Source: Bacteroidaceae bacterium (GTDB taxonomy: Bacteria > Bacteroidota > Bacteroidia > Bacteroidales > Bacteroidaceae). Taken from it: a DNA stretch of 36,912 nucleotides. The first letter of the stretch is position 1. Each line of letters opens with the position of its first letter. The notes beneath the pieces are model-generated. The model was not told where the DNA came from, made no database searches, and was given only the letters and a program-made list of their open reading frames with translations. Made by a program: the position numbers and the translations under genes. Shown here in pieces: positions 16,856 through 26,136 of this stretch. Location: NCBI GenBank assembly GCA_024693505.1, contig JAILKU010000079.1, positions 1 through 36,912 of the forward strand, in the 5' to 3' direction.

Positions 16856-16920
16856 GTTCAAATTCAAAATTTATAAATTCAAAATTCAAAATTGATAAAT
16901 TGAGCTGCGCTCGACTCCCA
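16856..16920. repeat. ttcaaaatt repeats and inverted copy of the dispersed 'gagtcgagcgcagctc' element
   Basis: Direct repeats of attcaaaa fill 16858-16893. They are followed at 16900-16918 by ttgagctgcgctcgactcc, the reverse complement of the words at 3131 and 3213. No gene is present. Confidence 0.65.
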
Positions 16921-16977
16921 CGAACATAGCGAGTTTAACTTCCGAAAATCCAACAAATAATAAGATAATCAGAAGAT

Positions 16978-19020
16978 ATGAAGCGACTATCCTTTCTCCT
17001 TTTACTCCTGCTTCCGCTTGTGTCGGAGGCCAAGGAAGCTGTCGTGGCATCGCCCGACGGGAAACTCATTGTGACGATTAACGACAATGACGGTCATATC
17101 ACCTATGCCGCCTCTCTCAACGGTAAAAAGATGCTGCTCCCCTCGGCATTGGGCTTTGTCGCCAACTTCGGGGACTTCACGCAGGGCCTCAGCATCGTCG
17201 GCACAAGCGCCAGTCGGGTTGACAAGAGCTACGAGATGCGCCAGGTGAAGCAGAGCAAGATGCACTACGTGGCCTCAAAGCTTGCCGTGGAGGTTGAGAA
17301 TGCCAGGCAGCAGAAGATGACGATTGAATTCTCCGTGTCCGACCATGACTTGGCCTTCCGCTACCTCATTCCGCGCCAGAAGAACGACAACCCGAAGTGT
17401 GCCGTCATCGAACGCGAGGCAACGGCCTTCAACCTGCCGCAGGGCACCACTACCTTTCTCACCCCTCAGTGCAATCCGATGATCGGATGGGAGCGCACGA
17501 AGCCCAGCTACGAAGAAGGCTACAGGACCGATGCTGCCATGACCGACCGCTCCTTCTACGGCCAGGGCTACACTTTCCCCTGCCTGTTCCGCCTTCCTTC
17601 CCCTGCGTCCGGGACGTCCCGGACAAAACCGAATCGGACCTCGCAAAAGGCATCGGCGAAGTCGCCCCAGTCCGAAACGGACGGCTGGATCCTCATCTCC
17701 GAGACCGGCGTGAGCAGTCAGTACTGCGGTTCGCACCTCAGCGACTACGACCCGCGACGTGGCTACGTCATCGCCTATCCCATGCCTGGCGAGAACAACG
17801 GATTCGGATCCGCCTCGCCTGCCATCTCCCTTCCCGGGAGCACGCCCTGGCGCACCGTCACCGTCGGCGAGTCGCTGAAGCCCATCGTCGAGACCACCAT
17901 CGCCTACGACCTTGTCGAACCGCTCTATGAGCCGTCGCAACAGTATGCATGCGGGCGCTACACCTGGTCGTGGCTCATCTGGCAGGACAACAGCGTGAAC
18001 TGGGACGACCAGGTCAGCTTCATCGACCTGGCATCCGCCATGGGCTACGAGTTCTGCCTGGTCGACGGCTGGTGGGACAAGAACATCGGGCGCGAGCGCA
18101 TGGGCAAGCTCTCGGAGTACGCACGCGAGAAGGGTGTAGCGCTGATGCTCTGGTACAACAGCAACGGTGCCGAGAACGATGCGCCGCAGACACCGCGTGA
18201 CTGCATGAACACCTCAATCGCCCGGGACCGTGAAATGGCCTGGCTGAAGTCCATCGGCGTGAAGGGCATCAAGGTCGATTTCTTCGGCGGCGACAAACAG
18301 GAGACGATGAAGCTCTACGAGGACATCCTCTGCGATGCCAACCGCTATGGCATCCAGTGCATCTTCCACGGCTGCACGCTCCCGCGCGGATGGGAGCGCA
18401 TGTATCCCAACTACGTGAGCAGCGAGGCCGTATTGGCTAGCGAGAACGTGTACTTCAATGAAGACGCGGCCCGCCGCGAGCCCTTCGACCTGACAATGCA
18501 CCCCTTCTGCCGCAATGCCGTGGGCACAATGGACTGGGGCGGCGTCATTATGAACCGGTTCATGTCGAGGGACAACAAGAGCAGGCACACCCGCAAGACA
18601 ACCAACGTCTTCGAGATGGCATCCGGCATCACCAACCAGGCAGCCATCCAGTGCGTGGCCATGCAGCCCAACAACCTTGGCGAACTGACGCAAGCCGAGC
18701 TCGACTTCTTGCGCCGCATGCCCTCAACCTGGGACGAGACCCGCTTCATCGACGGTTACCCGGGTCGCTACGTCGTCTTGGCGCGACGGCACGGTGCTGA
18801 CTGGTACGTAGCCGGCCTCAACGGCACTGCCGAGCCGCTTACCATATCCGTATCCATGCCTATGTTCAAGGCCGGTGAGGCCGTCACGTTGCTATCCGAC
18901 GTCGCCGACCGCAAGGACAAGGCTACCATGTCTACTGTGAAGTCCGCCCCGAAGCTCGACAAGCTCGGCAGGCTGAAGGTGACGCTTCAACCTGGCGGCG
19001 GCATGATTGTCCACAAGTGA
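16978..19020 (+). CDS. GH97 glycoside hydrolase, retaining alpha-galactosidase-like
   Basis: The 680-aa exported enzyme has a signal peptide at 1-18, an N-terminal beta-sandwich (to about 310) and a TIM barrel. In the barrel GIKVDFFGGDKQ (430-441) carries an Asp434 where retaining GH97 members (BtGH97b type) have the nucleophile. SSEAVLASEN (481-490) offers Glu489 as the acid/base, 55 residues downstream, which equals the spacing I recall for BtGH97b (D415/E470). Inverting SusB-type enzymes lack that Asp, so alpha-galactosidase-like retention is favoured. The N-terminal domain is interrupted at 208-234 by a Ser/Thr/Lys/Pro-rich insert whose DNA contains an 18-bp perfect palindrome. The short C-terminal beta domain is normal. 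No Sus partners are adjacent. Confidence 0.85.
   Translation: MKRLSFLLLLLLPLVSEAKEAVVASPDGKLIVTINDNDGHITYAASLNGKKMLLPSALGFVANFGDFTQGLSIVGTSASRVDKSYEMRQVKQSKMHYVASKLAVEVENARQQKMTIEFSVSDHDLAFRYLIPRQKNDNPKCAVIEREATAFNLPQGTTTFLTPQCNPMIGWERTKPSYEEGYRTDAAMTDRSFYGQGYTFPCLFRLPSPASGTSRTKPNRTSQKASAKSPQSETDGWILISETGVSSQYCGSHLSDYDPRRGYVIAYPMPGENNGFGSASPAISLPGSTPWRTVTVGESLKPIVETTIAYDLVEPLYEPSQQYACGRYTWSWLIWQDNSVNWDDQVSFIDLASAMGYEFCLVDGWWDKNIGRERMGKLSEYAREKGVALMLWYNSNGAENDAPQTPRDCMNTSIARDREMAWLKSIGVKGIKVDFFGGDKQETMKLYEDILCDANRYGIQCIFHGCTLPRGWERMYPNYVSSEAVLASENVYFNEDAARREPFDLTMHPFCRNAVGTMDWGGVIMNRFMSRDNKSRHTRKTTNVFEMASGITNQAAIQCVAMQPNNLGELTQAELDFLRRMPSTWDETRFIDGYPGRYVVLARRHGADWYVAGLNGTAEPLTISVSMPMFKAGEAVTLLSDVADRKDKATMSTVKSAPKLDKLGRLKVTLQPGGGMIVHK
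17607..17624. repeat. 18-bp perfect palindrome inside GH97 coding sequence
   Basis: gtccgggacgtcccggac is identical to its reverse complement. It falls in the low-complexity insert of the GH97 protein (residues about 210-216). It could be the residue of a small palindromic insertion or a protein-binding site. Confidence 0.8.
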
Positions 19021-19110
19021 GCCGGCCTCTCCGGCAAGGAAACTTAAGTTGCCTGAAGTAAAAATAAACCATAGTTTCATATATTAGTAACCCGTTAAAA
19101 AATTGACGCA

Positions 19111-19602
19111 ATGAAAACAACCCCAATCAAGTTCATCGCGCGAGCAGCCGTCGTGCTGCTCCTGACCCTCTTCTATGCCTCGTCTGCATTGGCGGCAGGG
19201 GAGAAGACCATGTGCGTTGTCATCCACGAGACCGAGGGCACAACGGCCTTCGCCTTGGACGCCCGTCCGATCATCTCGTTCCAGGATGCCGACGTACAGC
19301 TCCAATGCGGCGAGCTCACGGTTCTCTACCCGCTCGACAAGTATCTCAAGCTGACCATCGAGGAGTCCTCGCTCACCGGCATGAAGGAACTCCGCCGCCT
19401 CGAGTCGTTCCGCGTGTCCGGCTCGTCCATCACGGCCAGTGGCGTAGGCCAGCTTTCCCTCTACACGTCCGACGGCAAGTGTGTCGCCACCGCGAAGGCC
19501 GATGCCGACGGTGTCGCAACCCTGTCCACGGCCAATCTCCGCACCGGCGTCTACGTCGTAGGCTACGGCAACAAGTCATTTAAAGTATGCATCCACAAAT
19601 AA
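19111..19602 (+). CDS. Small secreted surface protein with C-terminal sorting-like tail
   Basis: The 163-aa product has a signal peptide (1-29, SALAA), a short beta-rich segment (about 33-90, MCVVIHETEGTTAFALDARPIISF, a Bacteroidetes pattern in which a 'T-x-x-F-x-L' strand precedes a 'P-x-I-x-F' strand) and a C-terminal domain of about 70 residues (LYTSDGKCVATAKADADG...LRTGVYVVGYGNKSFKV). That C-terminus has the layout of type IX secretion/T9SS-like sorting domains: 'x-x-D-G-x', 'L-x-x-G-x-Y-x-x-x' and a basic end. No catalytic motif is present. It is followed 8 bp later by the alkylsulfatase gene, suggesting cotranscription and perhaps a shared surface location. Confidence 0.65.
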   Translation: MKTTPIKFIARAAVVLLLTLFYASSALAAGEKTMCVVIHETEGTTAFALDARPIISFQDADVQLQCGELTVLYPLDKYLKLTIEESSLTGMKELRRLESFRVSGSSITASGVGQLSLYTSDGKCVATAKADADGVATLSTANLRTGVYVVGYGNKSFKVCIHK

Positions 19603-19610
19603 ATTACGTT

Positions 19611-21722
19611 ATGAAGAAGTATTTCCTTATTGCAACCCTATTTGCATGCCCGTTTGTGCAGCATGCCGACGCCCAAGGCTATTACCTTTACAAAAACGGC
19701 GCCAAACAGACCATCCACTCCAGTCAGCTCGACTCCCTCGTCTTCTTCAAGACCGAGGATGCAGTCGTTCCGTCGCCGGACGACCCCGCTCCCGACGACC
19801 CCAACAACCCCACGGCCCCGAAGGCTGCCTCTCCAACCACTGCAAAGAAGAACCAGGAATGGTACAGCCGTCTCGACTTCGACGACGATGCTGAACTGCA
19901 GAATGCCAAGCGCGGACTCATCGAGGCAACGCCCGACCTGCACATCACCAACGCCGCCGGAGAGGTATGGAGCATGGCCGAGTTCAAATTCGTCCACGAC
20001 GGAGGCGAGGCACCCTCTACCGTGAATCCCAGTCTTTGGCGCAATACCCAGTGCAACGTCCAGACGGGTCTTTTCCAGGTATGCGAGGGCATATATCAGG
20101 TCCGTGGCTATGATATGGCGAACATGACCTTCATCAAGACGAAGAAGGGCGGATGGCTCATCTTTGACGTCCTTATGTGCAAAGAGGTTGCCGACGCCGC
20201 CATCGACCTCTTCAAGAAGCACGTCGATGCCAACCCGCGCATTGTGGCCGTACTCATCAGCCACAGCCATGCTGACCACTACGGCGGCGTGGGAGCCATC
20301 GTCAACGCACAGAACATCGCAGACGCATCCAAGCCACTCGCCGAGCAGGTAGCATCCGGCAAGATCGCAGTCATCACGCCCCAGGGCTTCATGAAGCACG
20401 TCATAGCCGAGAACGCCTATTGCAGCGCTGCCATGAGCCGGCGCGCAGCCTACCAGTACGGTGCCAACCTGCCAAAGGGCGTCACCGGCCGCATGGCAAT
20501 GGGTATCGGCATGGGACAGAGCACCAACTCGCCCCTCACCCTCATGCCCCCCACCTATGAAGTATGCGAGGACGAGACAGTCGACATCGACGGCCTCACC
20601 GTCACCTTCCAGCTGACGCCAGGCACGGAAGCCCCCGCCGAGATGAATGCTTACTTCCACGACTACAGGGCCCTCTGGATGGCCGAGAACTGCACCGGCA
20701 CGCTCCACAACCTCTACACCCTGCGCGGCGCCGCCGTACGCGATGCTGAGGGATGGTGCAACTACATCCTGCAGGCTGAACAGAAGTTCGGCGAACAGAC
20801 GGACGTGGTCTTCCAGAGTCACAACTGGCCTCACTGGGGCACGCAGACCATCAAGGAGTATATGGAAAACACCGCTTCGGTCTATAAGTTCATCCATGAC
20901 CAGACGCTTCACTTCACAAACTTAGGCCTCACCTCAGTGGAGATAGCTGACACGATCCAACTCCCCGAGCGCCTAGACCGCGTATGGTACACCCGCCAGT
21001 ACTACGGCACCCTCAGCCACAACATCAAGGCTGTCTATCAGCGCTACATGGGTTGGTACGATGCCAACCCCGTCAACCTGAACCTCCTCACCCCCGTGGA
21101 GACGGCCAAGAAGGTTGTCGAGTACATGGGCGACCCCGACCGTATCCTGGCCATGGCTCGCGCAGACTATGCCAAGGGTGAATACCAGTGGGTGGCGCAG
21201 GTCACGAAGGAACTCGTCTATGCCGACCCGGCCAACATGGCTGCCCGACGCCTCTGTGCCGATGCACTTGAGCAGTTAGGCTACCAGTGCGAGAGCGGCA
21301 CGTGGCGCAACGCCTACCTCACGGGTGCCCAGGAGCTGCGCGCAGGCACTCCCGGCACAGCCATCTACGGCAACGGCGTAGGCTTGGCCAACATGCTGGC
21401 AGCAGGCAGTATCGACATGATGTTCGAGTACGCTGCCATTGCCACCGATGCCCGCCAGTTCGAGGACAAGGACGTTACCGTCAACTTCATCATCGGCGAC
21501 GAGAAATGCTGCGTCGTTCGGCGTGCAGGCGTCATCCTCAACTACATGGGCGAGACGCGCCCCAATGCCGACGCCACTGCCAAAGGTACAAAGGCCAACC
21601 TTGTGTCCTACCTCAACGGTGACTTCAACGGACTCAGCATCACCGGCCGGGCAGACGCCGTCACCTCACTCTTCGAGGGCATCAAGAAGCCTGTGCTCAA
21701 CTTCAACATCATCGAGCCCTAA
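19611..21722 (+). CDS. Secreted alkylsulfatase, metallo-beta-lactamase fold (SdsA1/BDS1-like)
   Basis: The 703-aa product should hydrolyse alkyl sulfate esters to alcohol and sulfate. A signal peptide (1-22, HADAQ) leads to a short 'LYKNGAKQTIHSSQLDSLVFF' type strand module common on Bacteroidetes surface proteins and a Pro/Asp linker (52-80). The catalytic domain has the zinc motif HSHADH (218-223), TPGTEAPAEMN (336-346), AENCTGTLHNLYTLRGA (358-374) and SHNWPHWG (403-410). Together these are the metal ligands and signature of the type III alkylsulfatases. A helical dimerisation domain (YYGTLSHN...YQRYMGW, about 464-481) and an SCP2-like domain (about 590-703) complete the family plan. The start is the ATG at 19611; an in-frame ATG at 19587 would remove the signal peptide from the N-terminus. 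A strong hairpin follows the stop. Confidence 0.88.
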   Translation: MKKYFLIATLFACPFVQHADAQGYYLYKNGAKQTIHSSQLDSLVFFKTEDAVVPSPDDPAPDDPNNPTAPKAASPTTAKKNQEWYSRLDFDDDAELQNAKRGLIEATPDLHITNAAGEVWSMAEFKFVHDGGEAPSTVNPSLWRNTQCNVQTGLFQVCEGIYQVRGYDMANMTFIKTKKGGWLIFDVLMCKEVADAAIDLFKKHVDANPRIVAVLISHSHADHYGGVGAIVNAQNIADASKPLAEQVASGKIAVITPQGFMKHVIAENAYCSAAMSRRAAYQYGANLPKGVTGRMAMGIGMGQSTNSPLTLMPPTYEVCEDETVDIDGLTVTFQLTPGTEAPAEMNAYFHDYRALWMAENCTGTLHNLYTLRGAAVRDAEGWCNYILQAEQKFGEQTDVVFQSHNWPHWGTQTIKEYMENTASVYKFIHDQTLHFTNLGLTSVEIADTIQLPERLDRVWYTRQYYGTLSHNIKAVYQRYMGWYDANPVNLNLLTPVETAKKVVEYMGDPDRILAMARADYAKGEYQWVAQVTKELVYADPANMAARRLCADALEQLGYQCESGTWRNAYLTGAQELRAGTPGTAIYGNGVGLANMLAAGSIDMMFEYAAIATDARQFEDKDVTVNFIIGDEKCCVVRRAGVILNYMGETRPNADATAKGTKANLVSYLNGDFNGLSITGRADAVTSLFEGIKKPVLNFNIIEP

Positions 21723-21752
21723 GCCGCCCCTCAGGACGACGCACCCGGATGC

Positions 21753-21785
21753 CTGCCGGGAGACCACACCGGTCTCCCGGCAGGT
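21753..21785 (+). terminator. Hairpin terminator after alkylsulfatase gene
   Basis: cctgccgggagacc and ggtctcccggcagg form a perfect 14-bp stem with a 5-nt loop (acacc), 30 bp after the stop codon. Only a short T stretch (tcgttt) follows. Confidence 0.7.
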
Positions 21786-21891
21786 CGTTTCTGGGGCGTA
21801 GGCAGAGGAGACCCGCCCCAATCCTTCCATGGAAAGGGGAAAAACAGATCCGCCGACGGCCGTGTATTGCCTGGAAAAACTACAGATAACT

Positions 21892-22112
21892 TCGCTTGGT
21901 GTGCAAGCGAGGCTGTTTTTTTCTCCGGCAAGGTCGCTTGGTGTGCAAGCGAGGCTGTTTTTTTCTGCGGCAAGGTCGCTTGGTGAACAAGCGATGTTGT
22001 TTTTTTCTGCGGCAAGGTCGCTTGGTGTGCAAGCGATATTGTTTTTTTCTCCGGCAACATCGCTTGGTGTGCAAGCGAGGCTGTTTTTTTCTCCGGCAAG
22101 GTCGCTCGGTCA
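21892..22112 (+). repeat. Array 1: five and a half 42-bp hairpin repeats
   Basis: Units begin at 21892, 21934, 21976, 22018, 22060 and a partial at 22102, each exactly 42 bp apart. Each holds cgcttg-(5 nt)-caagcg, then about 6 nt, then seven T, then ctccgg or ctgcgg. On the plus strand this is a hairpin followed by a T-run, downstream of the plus-strand alkylsulfatase. Frames through it are open only because 42 is divisible by three. The rest of the 632-bp spacer 21723-22354 contains the hairpin at 21753, the promoter at 22311 and nothing else recognisable. Confidence 0.9.
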
Positions 22113-22310
22113 CTTTCTCCTGACGTTTCACCTGAAGCTAAACCTCACTATGGCATGGGCAGCTGCGTCTTCCTCTGAATCTGTCCACGCTGCGGCGGCT
22201 TGCGCCCTTGCCGATGTGCGCTGCGACCATTCCTGCCTCCATTTTTGTTAAATCGTCGATGTTTCCGGAAGAAACTTGTGGCTTTTCAACCTCGTCTCAC
22301 CCGTTTTTTG

Positions 22311-22318
22311 TATCTTTG
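22311..22318 (+). promoter_or_regulatory. -7 box TATCTTTG upstream of the large surface-protein gene
   Basis: TATCTTTG lies 37 bp before ATG 22355. A weak ttttc -33 candidate lies at 22283-22287. It decides against the longer open frame beginning at 22208, which would start upstream of this promoter. Confidence 0.6.
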
Positions 22319-22354
22319 CCGCGTTTTTATCGTATATTTCTTAAAATAGCAACC

Positions 22355-25300
22355 ATGCATACCCCCTTTAAGACCAGGTTTATCCTGTTTGCAATCTCGC
22401 TTCTGAGTACAGCAACTTTGTCTGCCAATTCGCCATACAATCATTCTGGCGACGGCACCAAGGACAGTCCATATTTGATCTCGTCTGTCCAAGACTGGAA
22501 CAAGTTCTGCCTTATGGTGAGGGCCGTCGAAGTGTCCGCCGACTACGCCTCGATGTACTACAAGCTGACCACGGACCTCACCGTCGAAGGCTCTGTTCTC
22601 TCCTCCGTCGCCTACTCAGCCGGCGACAAGACCCATCCCTTCTCCGGCTCGTTCGACGGCGATGGTCATACCCTCACGTTCAACTACAACACCATCTTAA
22701 GCTACGGCGCCCCCTTCTTTGCCGTCAGCGGTGCCACCATCTGCAACCTCAACGTTGCCGGCCGCATTGGTGTCAGCGATGGCAAAAACTATGCTTCCGG
22801 CATCGCGGGCTACGTGTGCGGCACCGAGAAGACCACCATCACCAACTGCTCCGTCAGCAGCACTATCTCCTCCAGCGGAAACGGCTCGGGCGGCCATGGA
22901 GGCTTTGCGGGCCTTGTCGTGAGCGGCGCCAAGCTCGACATCATCGGCTGCACCTTCACCGGCAACTTCGCAGGCTATGTCACCATGGGCTGCGGCGGTT
23001 TCGTGGGCTACAACTTCGGTGACGTCCACATTGAGAACGGGCTCTTCTTCCCCTCGGCGCATGACGATGACTATGACAAGTTCCTCTACAGCTTCTGCCA
23101 CAACGGCTCGGGCACCCTCTCGATGTCCAATGTCTTCCGTGCCTACGACGGCTTCTATTCCCACCTGAATCAGGGCCTCCGCATCTATGGCGAAGCTCCC
23201 GACACGCCTGTCACCAAGTCCTTCGTCTTCGGCAACACCACATACTATGCCGTCGGCAACGCTGCACTCACCGGTGTACTCGACCGATACGGATGGACGG
23301 GTGCCGCGCTCGAATTGCCCCAGGCCTGTGTGATCTTCGACGGCCATGCGCTCGCCATCGACTGCTACGACATCTTAGTCAAGGATGCCGACGGCGCCGC
23401 CGTCACCTCTCTCGCATCTCCCGGCTCCTACACACTGACAGCCACGTGCAAGAACGGCTACTACGGCAGCATCTCCAAGTCATTCATCGTCGCCAACGGC
23501 ATGGGCACCTCTGCAAATCCCTACCTCATAGGCTCTACTGAGGATTGGAACAGCTTCGCCGCCGATGTCGCAGGCGGTCAGGCCTTTAGCGGCGATTACT
23601 TCCTGCTCACCAACGACATCACCATCTCCACCATGGTTAGCAACGATCCTTTCAAGCCCTTCAGTGGTTTCTTCCTGGGCGGCGGCCATACCGTTACGCT
23701 CGATCTCACTACAAGTGAGAATGCCCCAATTGCTCCCTTCTGCTATGTGGTTGACGGCACGATCCAAGACCTGAATGTGAAGGGCACCGTCACCAATAGC
23801 GGCGCTGGCCTGTACAACGCCAGCCTCGTGACCGAATGCGGCGGCACTACCAAAATCAAGAACTGCCACAGCACTGCCACCCTGAACATCACCGCCAACA
23901 CCAACTTCAGTAACGGCGGCTTAGTCGGGCTTAACAAAGGTGTACTCACGTTCGACAACTGCTCCTTCAAGGGCCTTTTTTCCTTCGCCAAAACCTCTGA
24001 CAATGGCGGCTTCCTCGGCTTGAACTCTAATGGCTCCGTCACCTTCACCGACTGCCTCTTCGCGCCCGTAGCGGCATCCGAGGGCACAGGCTTTAGCGCC
24101 ACCTTCGTTTCCACCGCAAGCACCACCAGCAACATCACCTTCACCCGCAGCTACTATACAGCAGCCTACGGCAAAGCACAGGGCACCCACGTCTCCGCCA
24201 CGCCTTCCCAGGGCATCTGCCAGGTTGTCACGGCTGTTGACGGCCTCATTTACTACGGTCCCTCCTGCACCTTCAGCGGTCTCGACGCCAATTATCCCCT
24301 GAGCTCGGACCCCGTGCACCCTGAGCCAATCGTCAAGGAGGGCGAAAAGACTCTCGAAAAGGATGTGGACTATGCCGTCACCTGGGACGAGTCTGAAGCA
24401 GCCGTCGGCACATACACCCTCACCGTCTCCGGCATGGGCGACTATACAGGCGTCTTCACCTGGGCCTACCAAGTGGCTGTCGAGACGCTCACCTTCGGCG
24501 GATATGAGTTCACAAAGGGCGCCGACGCCGCCGGCGACTATTATGTCATCGCCAGCGCCTCCGACCTGCGCAATCTCTCGGCCGCAATTACCCAGGACAA
24601 CAGAGGCTCCGGCCTCCGCTTCGTACAGACTGCCGACATCGACCTCGCCGGTGAGTCCTTCACGCCGATAGGTTATGATTATTCTTTCCAGGGAACCTTC
24701 GACGGCGGCTACCATACCATCAGCGGCCTCTCCTGCAGCACTATCAGTGCCTGCGGGCTCTTTGGCGATATTGAAAACGCTACCGTCAAGAATATATTCC
24801 TCATCAGTCCGGTCATCACATCAACCAACAGCTATGCCGGAGGCATTGTCGGATATACCTATTCTAATTCTAAAACAACCATCGAAAACTGCGTAGTCGT
24901 CAATCCCACACTCAGTGCAAAAAACGGTGCAGGCGCACTTGTCGGCTATCTATACGGTTTCACATGCCGTAACTGCTATTTCATCGGCGGCGGTTACGAG
25001 GCCATTGCTGGAAAGGCTAGTGCTACCGTCGAAAATGTCAACCCTGCCTACAAGGTCATCATGCCTGCCGATGACGCTGTCCAGACCGCCTATGAGGGCG
25101 CCGGGCTCGACAGGAACGGTTTCCGCATCGCCGGCGGCACCTATGCGGGCTACTACTTCAAAGCCGGGGCCACCGTCTCCTTCACCTTGCGTGGCGGCGG
25201 CGAATACTTCACCTCTGCCACCTATAACGACGGCACCGAGCACGCCATCGACCCCGTTGGCGGCACATACTCCTTCACCATGCCCGCTGTCGATGGCGTC

Positions 25301-26050
25301 ACCGTCAGCATCAGCCGTTCCCTCATCCTCGCCGACCATGCCGACAACTCCACTGCCATTGCCGCAGCCGCAGCCACAGGCCTGCCATTCGATGTCACCC
25401 TTGCCGGCCGCAAGCTCTACAAAGATGGCTACTGGAACACCATCTGCCTGCCCTTCGGCTTGACTAAAGATGCCTTAGCCAACAGTCCCCTGGCCGGATG
25501 CACCCTTATGAAGCTGGATAGTGACGCCTCCGGCCTCGACAGCGAGGGCACCCTGACGCTCAGCTTCGTCGAAGCCACAGAGATCGAGTCTTCCTTACCC
25601 TACATCATCAAGTGGGACAAGGACGACGAGCATCCCACTATCGATGACCCAGTCTTCGAGAAGGTTAGCATCACCAGCCAGGTACCCGTCGCGGTCGAAT
25701 TCGACGGCTGCCAGTTCGTCGGCCAGTTTGACATGTTCCCCATCAACGATGTCAACCGCTTCACCATCATCATGCTGGGCGCCGAGAATAAGATCGGCTA
25801 CTCTGCCGAGCCGCGCGATCTCCACCCGTTCCGTGCTCACTTCGAAGTGCCCCAGAGCCTGGCCGTCAAGGGCTACAGCATCAGCTTCGGGAAGGCAGGA
25901 GAGGCTACCGGGATTCTCAACACGCCAGCCCAGCCGCATTCCATCCCTGCTGACGGTAATTACTACACCCTCGACGGCCGCCGCCTGCCTGCCAAACCTA
26001 CAGCCAAGGGCGTTTATATCCATGGTGGACGTAAAATCGTGATTAAATAA
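22355..26050 (+). CDS. Large surface protein with three beta-helix modules and C-terminal sorting tail
   Basis: The 1231-aa product has a signal peptide (about 1-24). It contains three homologous modules starting near residues 32, 382 and 718, each opening with a 'G-T-x-x-x-P-Y-L-I-x-S-x-x-D-W-N' or equivalent phrase. Each continues through GLUG-like turns (GGFVGYNFG, NGGLVGLNKG, GGIVGYTYSN) alternating with 'T-I-x-N-C-x' strands, a right-handed beta-helix pattern. An MBG/YDG-like domain (about 655-710, KDVDYAVTW...GTYTLTVSGMGDYTG) separates modules two and three. From about 1010 comes a conserved Prevotella-type C-terminal region (YWNTICLPFGLT, then RAHFEVPQ), closing with DGRRLPAKPTAKGVYI and a KIVIK end. 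It is probably an adhesin or glycan-binding surface protein; no catalytic residues are evident. Confidence 0.75.
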   Translation: MHTPFKTRFILFAISLLSTATLSANSPYNHSGDGTKDSPYLISSVQDWNKFCLMVRAVEVSADYASMYYKLTTDLTVEGSVLSSVAYSAGDKTHPFSGSFDGDGHTLTFNYNTILSYGAPFFAVSGATICNLNVAGRIGVSDGKNYASGIAGYVCGTEKTTITNCSVSSTISSSGNGSGGHGGFAGLVVSGAKLDIIGCTFTGNFAGYVTMGCGGFVGYNFGDVHIENGLFFPSAHDDDYDKFLYSFCHNGSGTLSMSNVFRAYDGFYSHLNQGLRIYGEAPDTPVTKSFVFGNTTYYAVGNAALTGVLDRYGWTGAALELPQACVIFDGHALAIDCYDILVKDADGAAVTSLASPGSYTLTATCKNGYYGSISKSFIVANGMGTSANPYLIGSTEDWNSFAADVAGGQAFSGDYFLLTNDITISTMVSNDPFKPFSGFFLGGGHTVTLDLTTSENAPIAPFCYVVDGTIQDLNVKGTVTNSGAGLYNASLVTECGGTTKIKNCHSTATLNITANTNFSNGGLVGLNKGVLTFDNCSFKGLFSFAKTSDNGGFLGLNSNGSVTFTDCLFAPVAASEGTGFSATFVSTASTTSNITFTRSYYTAAYGKAQGTHVSATPSQGICQVVTAVDGLIYYGPSCTFSGLDANYPLSSDPVHPEPIVKEGEKTLEKDVDYAVTWDESEAAVGTYTLTVSGMGDYTGVFTWAYQVAVETLTFGGYEFTKGADAAGDYYVIASASDLRNLSAAITQDNRGSGLRFVQTADIDLAGESFTPIGYDYSFQGTFDGGYHTISGLSCSTISACGLFGDIENATVKNIFLISPVITSTNSYAGGIVGYTYSNSKTTIENCVVVNPTLSAKNGAGALVGYLYGFTCRNCYFIGGGYEAIAGKASATVENVNPAYKVIMPADDAVQTAYEGAGLDRNGFRIAGGTYAGYYFKAGATVSFTLRGGGEYFTSATYNDGTEHAIDPVGGTYSFTMPAVDGVTVSISRSLILADHADNSTAIAAAAATGLPFDVTLAGRKLYKDGYWNTICLPFGLTKDALANSPLAGCTLMKLDSDASGLDSEGTLTLSFVEATEIESSLPYIIKWDKDDEHPTIDDPVFEKVSITSQVPVAVEFDGCQFVGQFDMFPINDVNRFTIIMLGAENKIGYSAEPRDLHPFRAHFEVPQSLAVKGYSISFGKAGEATGILNTPAQPHSIPADGNYYTLDGRRLPAKPTAKGVYIHGGRKIVIK

Positions 26051-26091
26051 TGTTGATGATGAGGCCGGAAAGGTTGAAATTTTCTGAGGTA

Positions 26092-26125
26092 GGGTCGCCG
26101 GATGTGCCGGCGACCCTACTTTTTT
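26092..26125 (+). terminator. Intrinsic terminator after the surface-protein gene; first unit of array 2
   Basis: gggtcgccgg and ccggcgaccc form a perfect 10-bp stem around loop atgtg, followed by tac and six T. It lies 42 bp downstream of the stop codon and in 42-bp register with the next hairpin at 26137. Confidence 0.85.
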
Positions 26126-26136
26126 CTCCGCCAACA

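Noticed and set aside
21731..22251. Open frames with 14-residue repeats across array 1
   Set aside because: They are open on both strands and in more than one frame because 42 bp is a multiple of three and the unit lacks stop words. Hairpins and T-runs explain the sequence better than a Cys/Phe/Arg-rich protein.
22208..22354. Upstream extension of the large surface-protein frame
   Set aside because: It lies partly upstream of the promoter box at 22311 and would put about 50 residues before the signal peptide.
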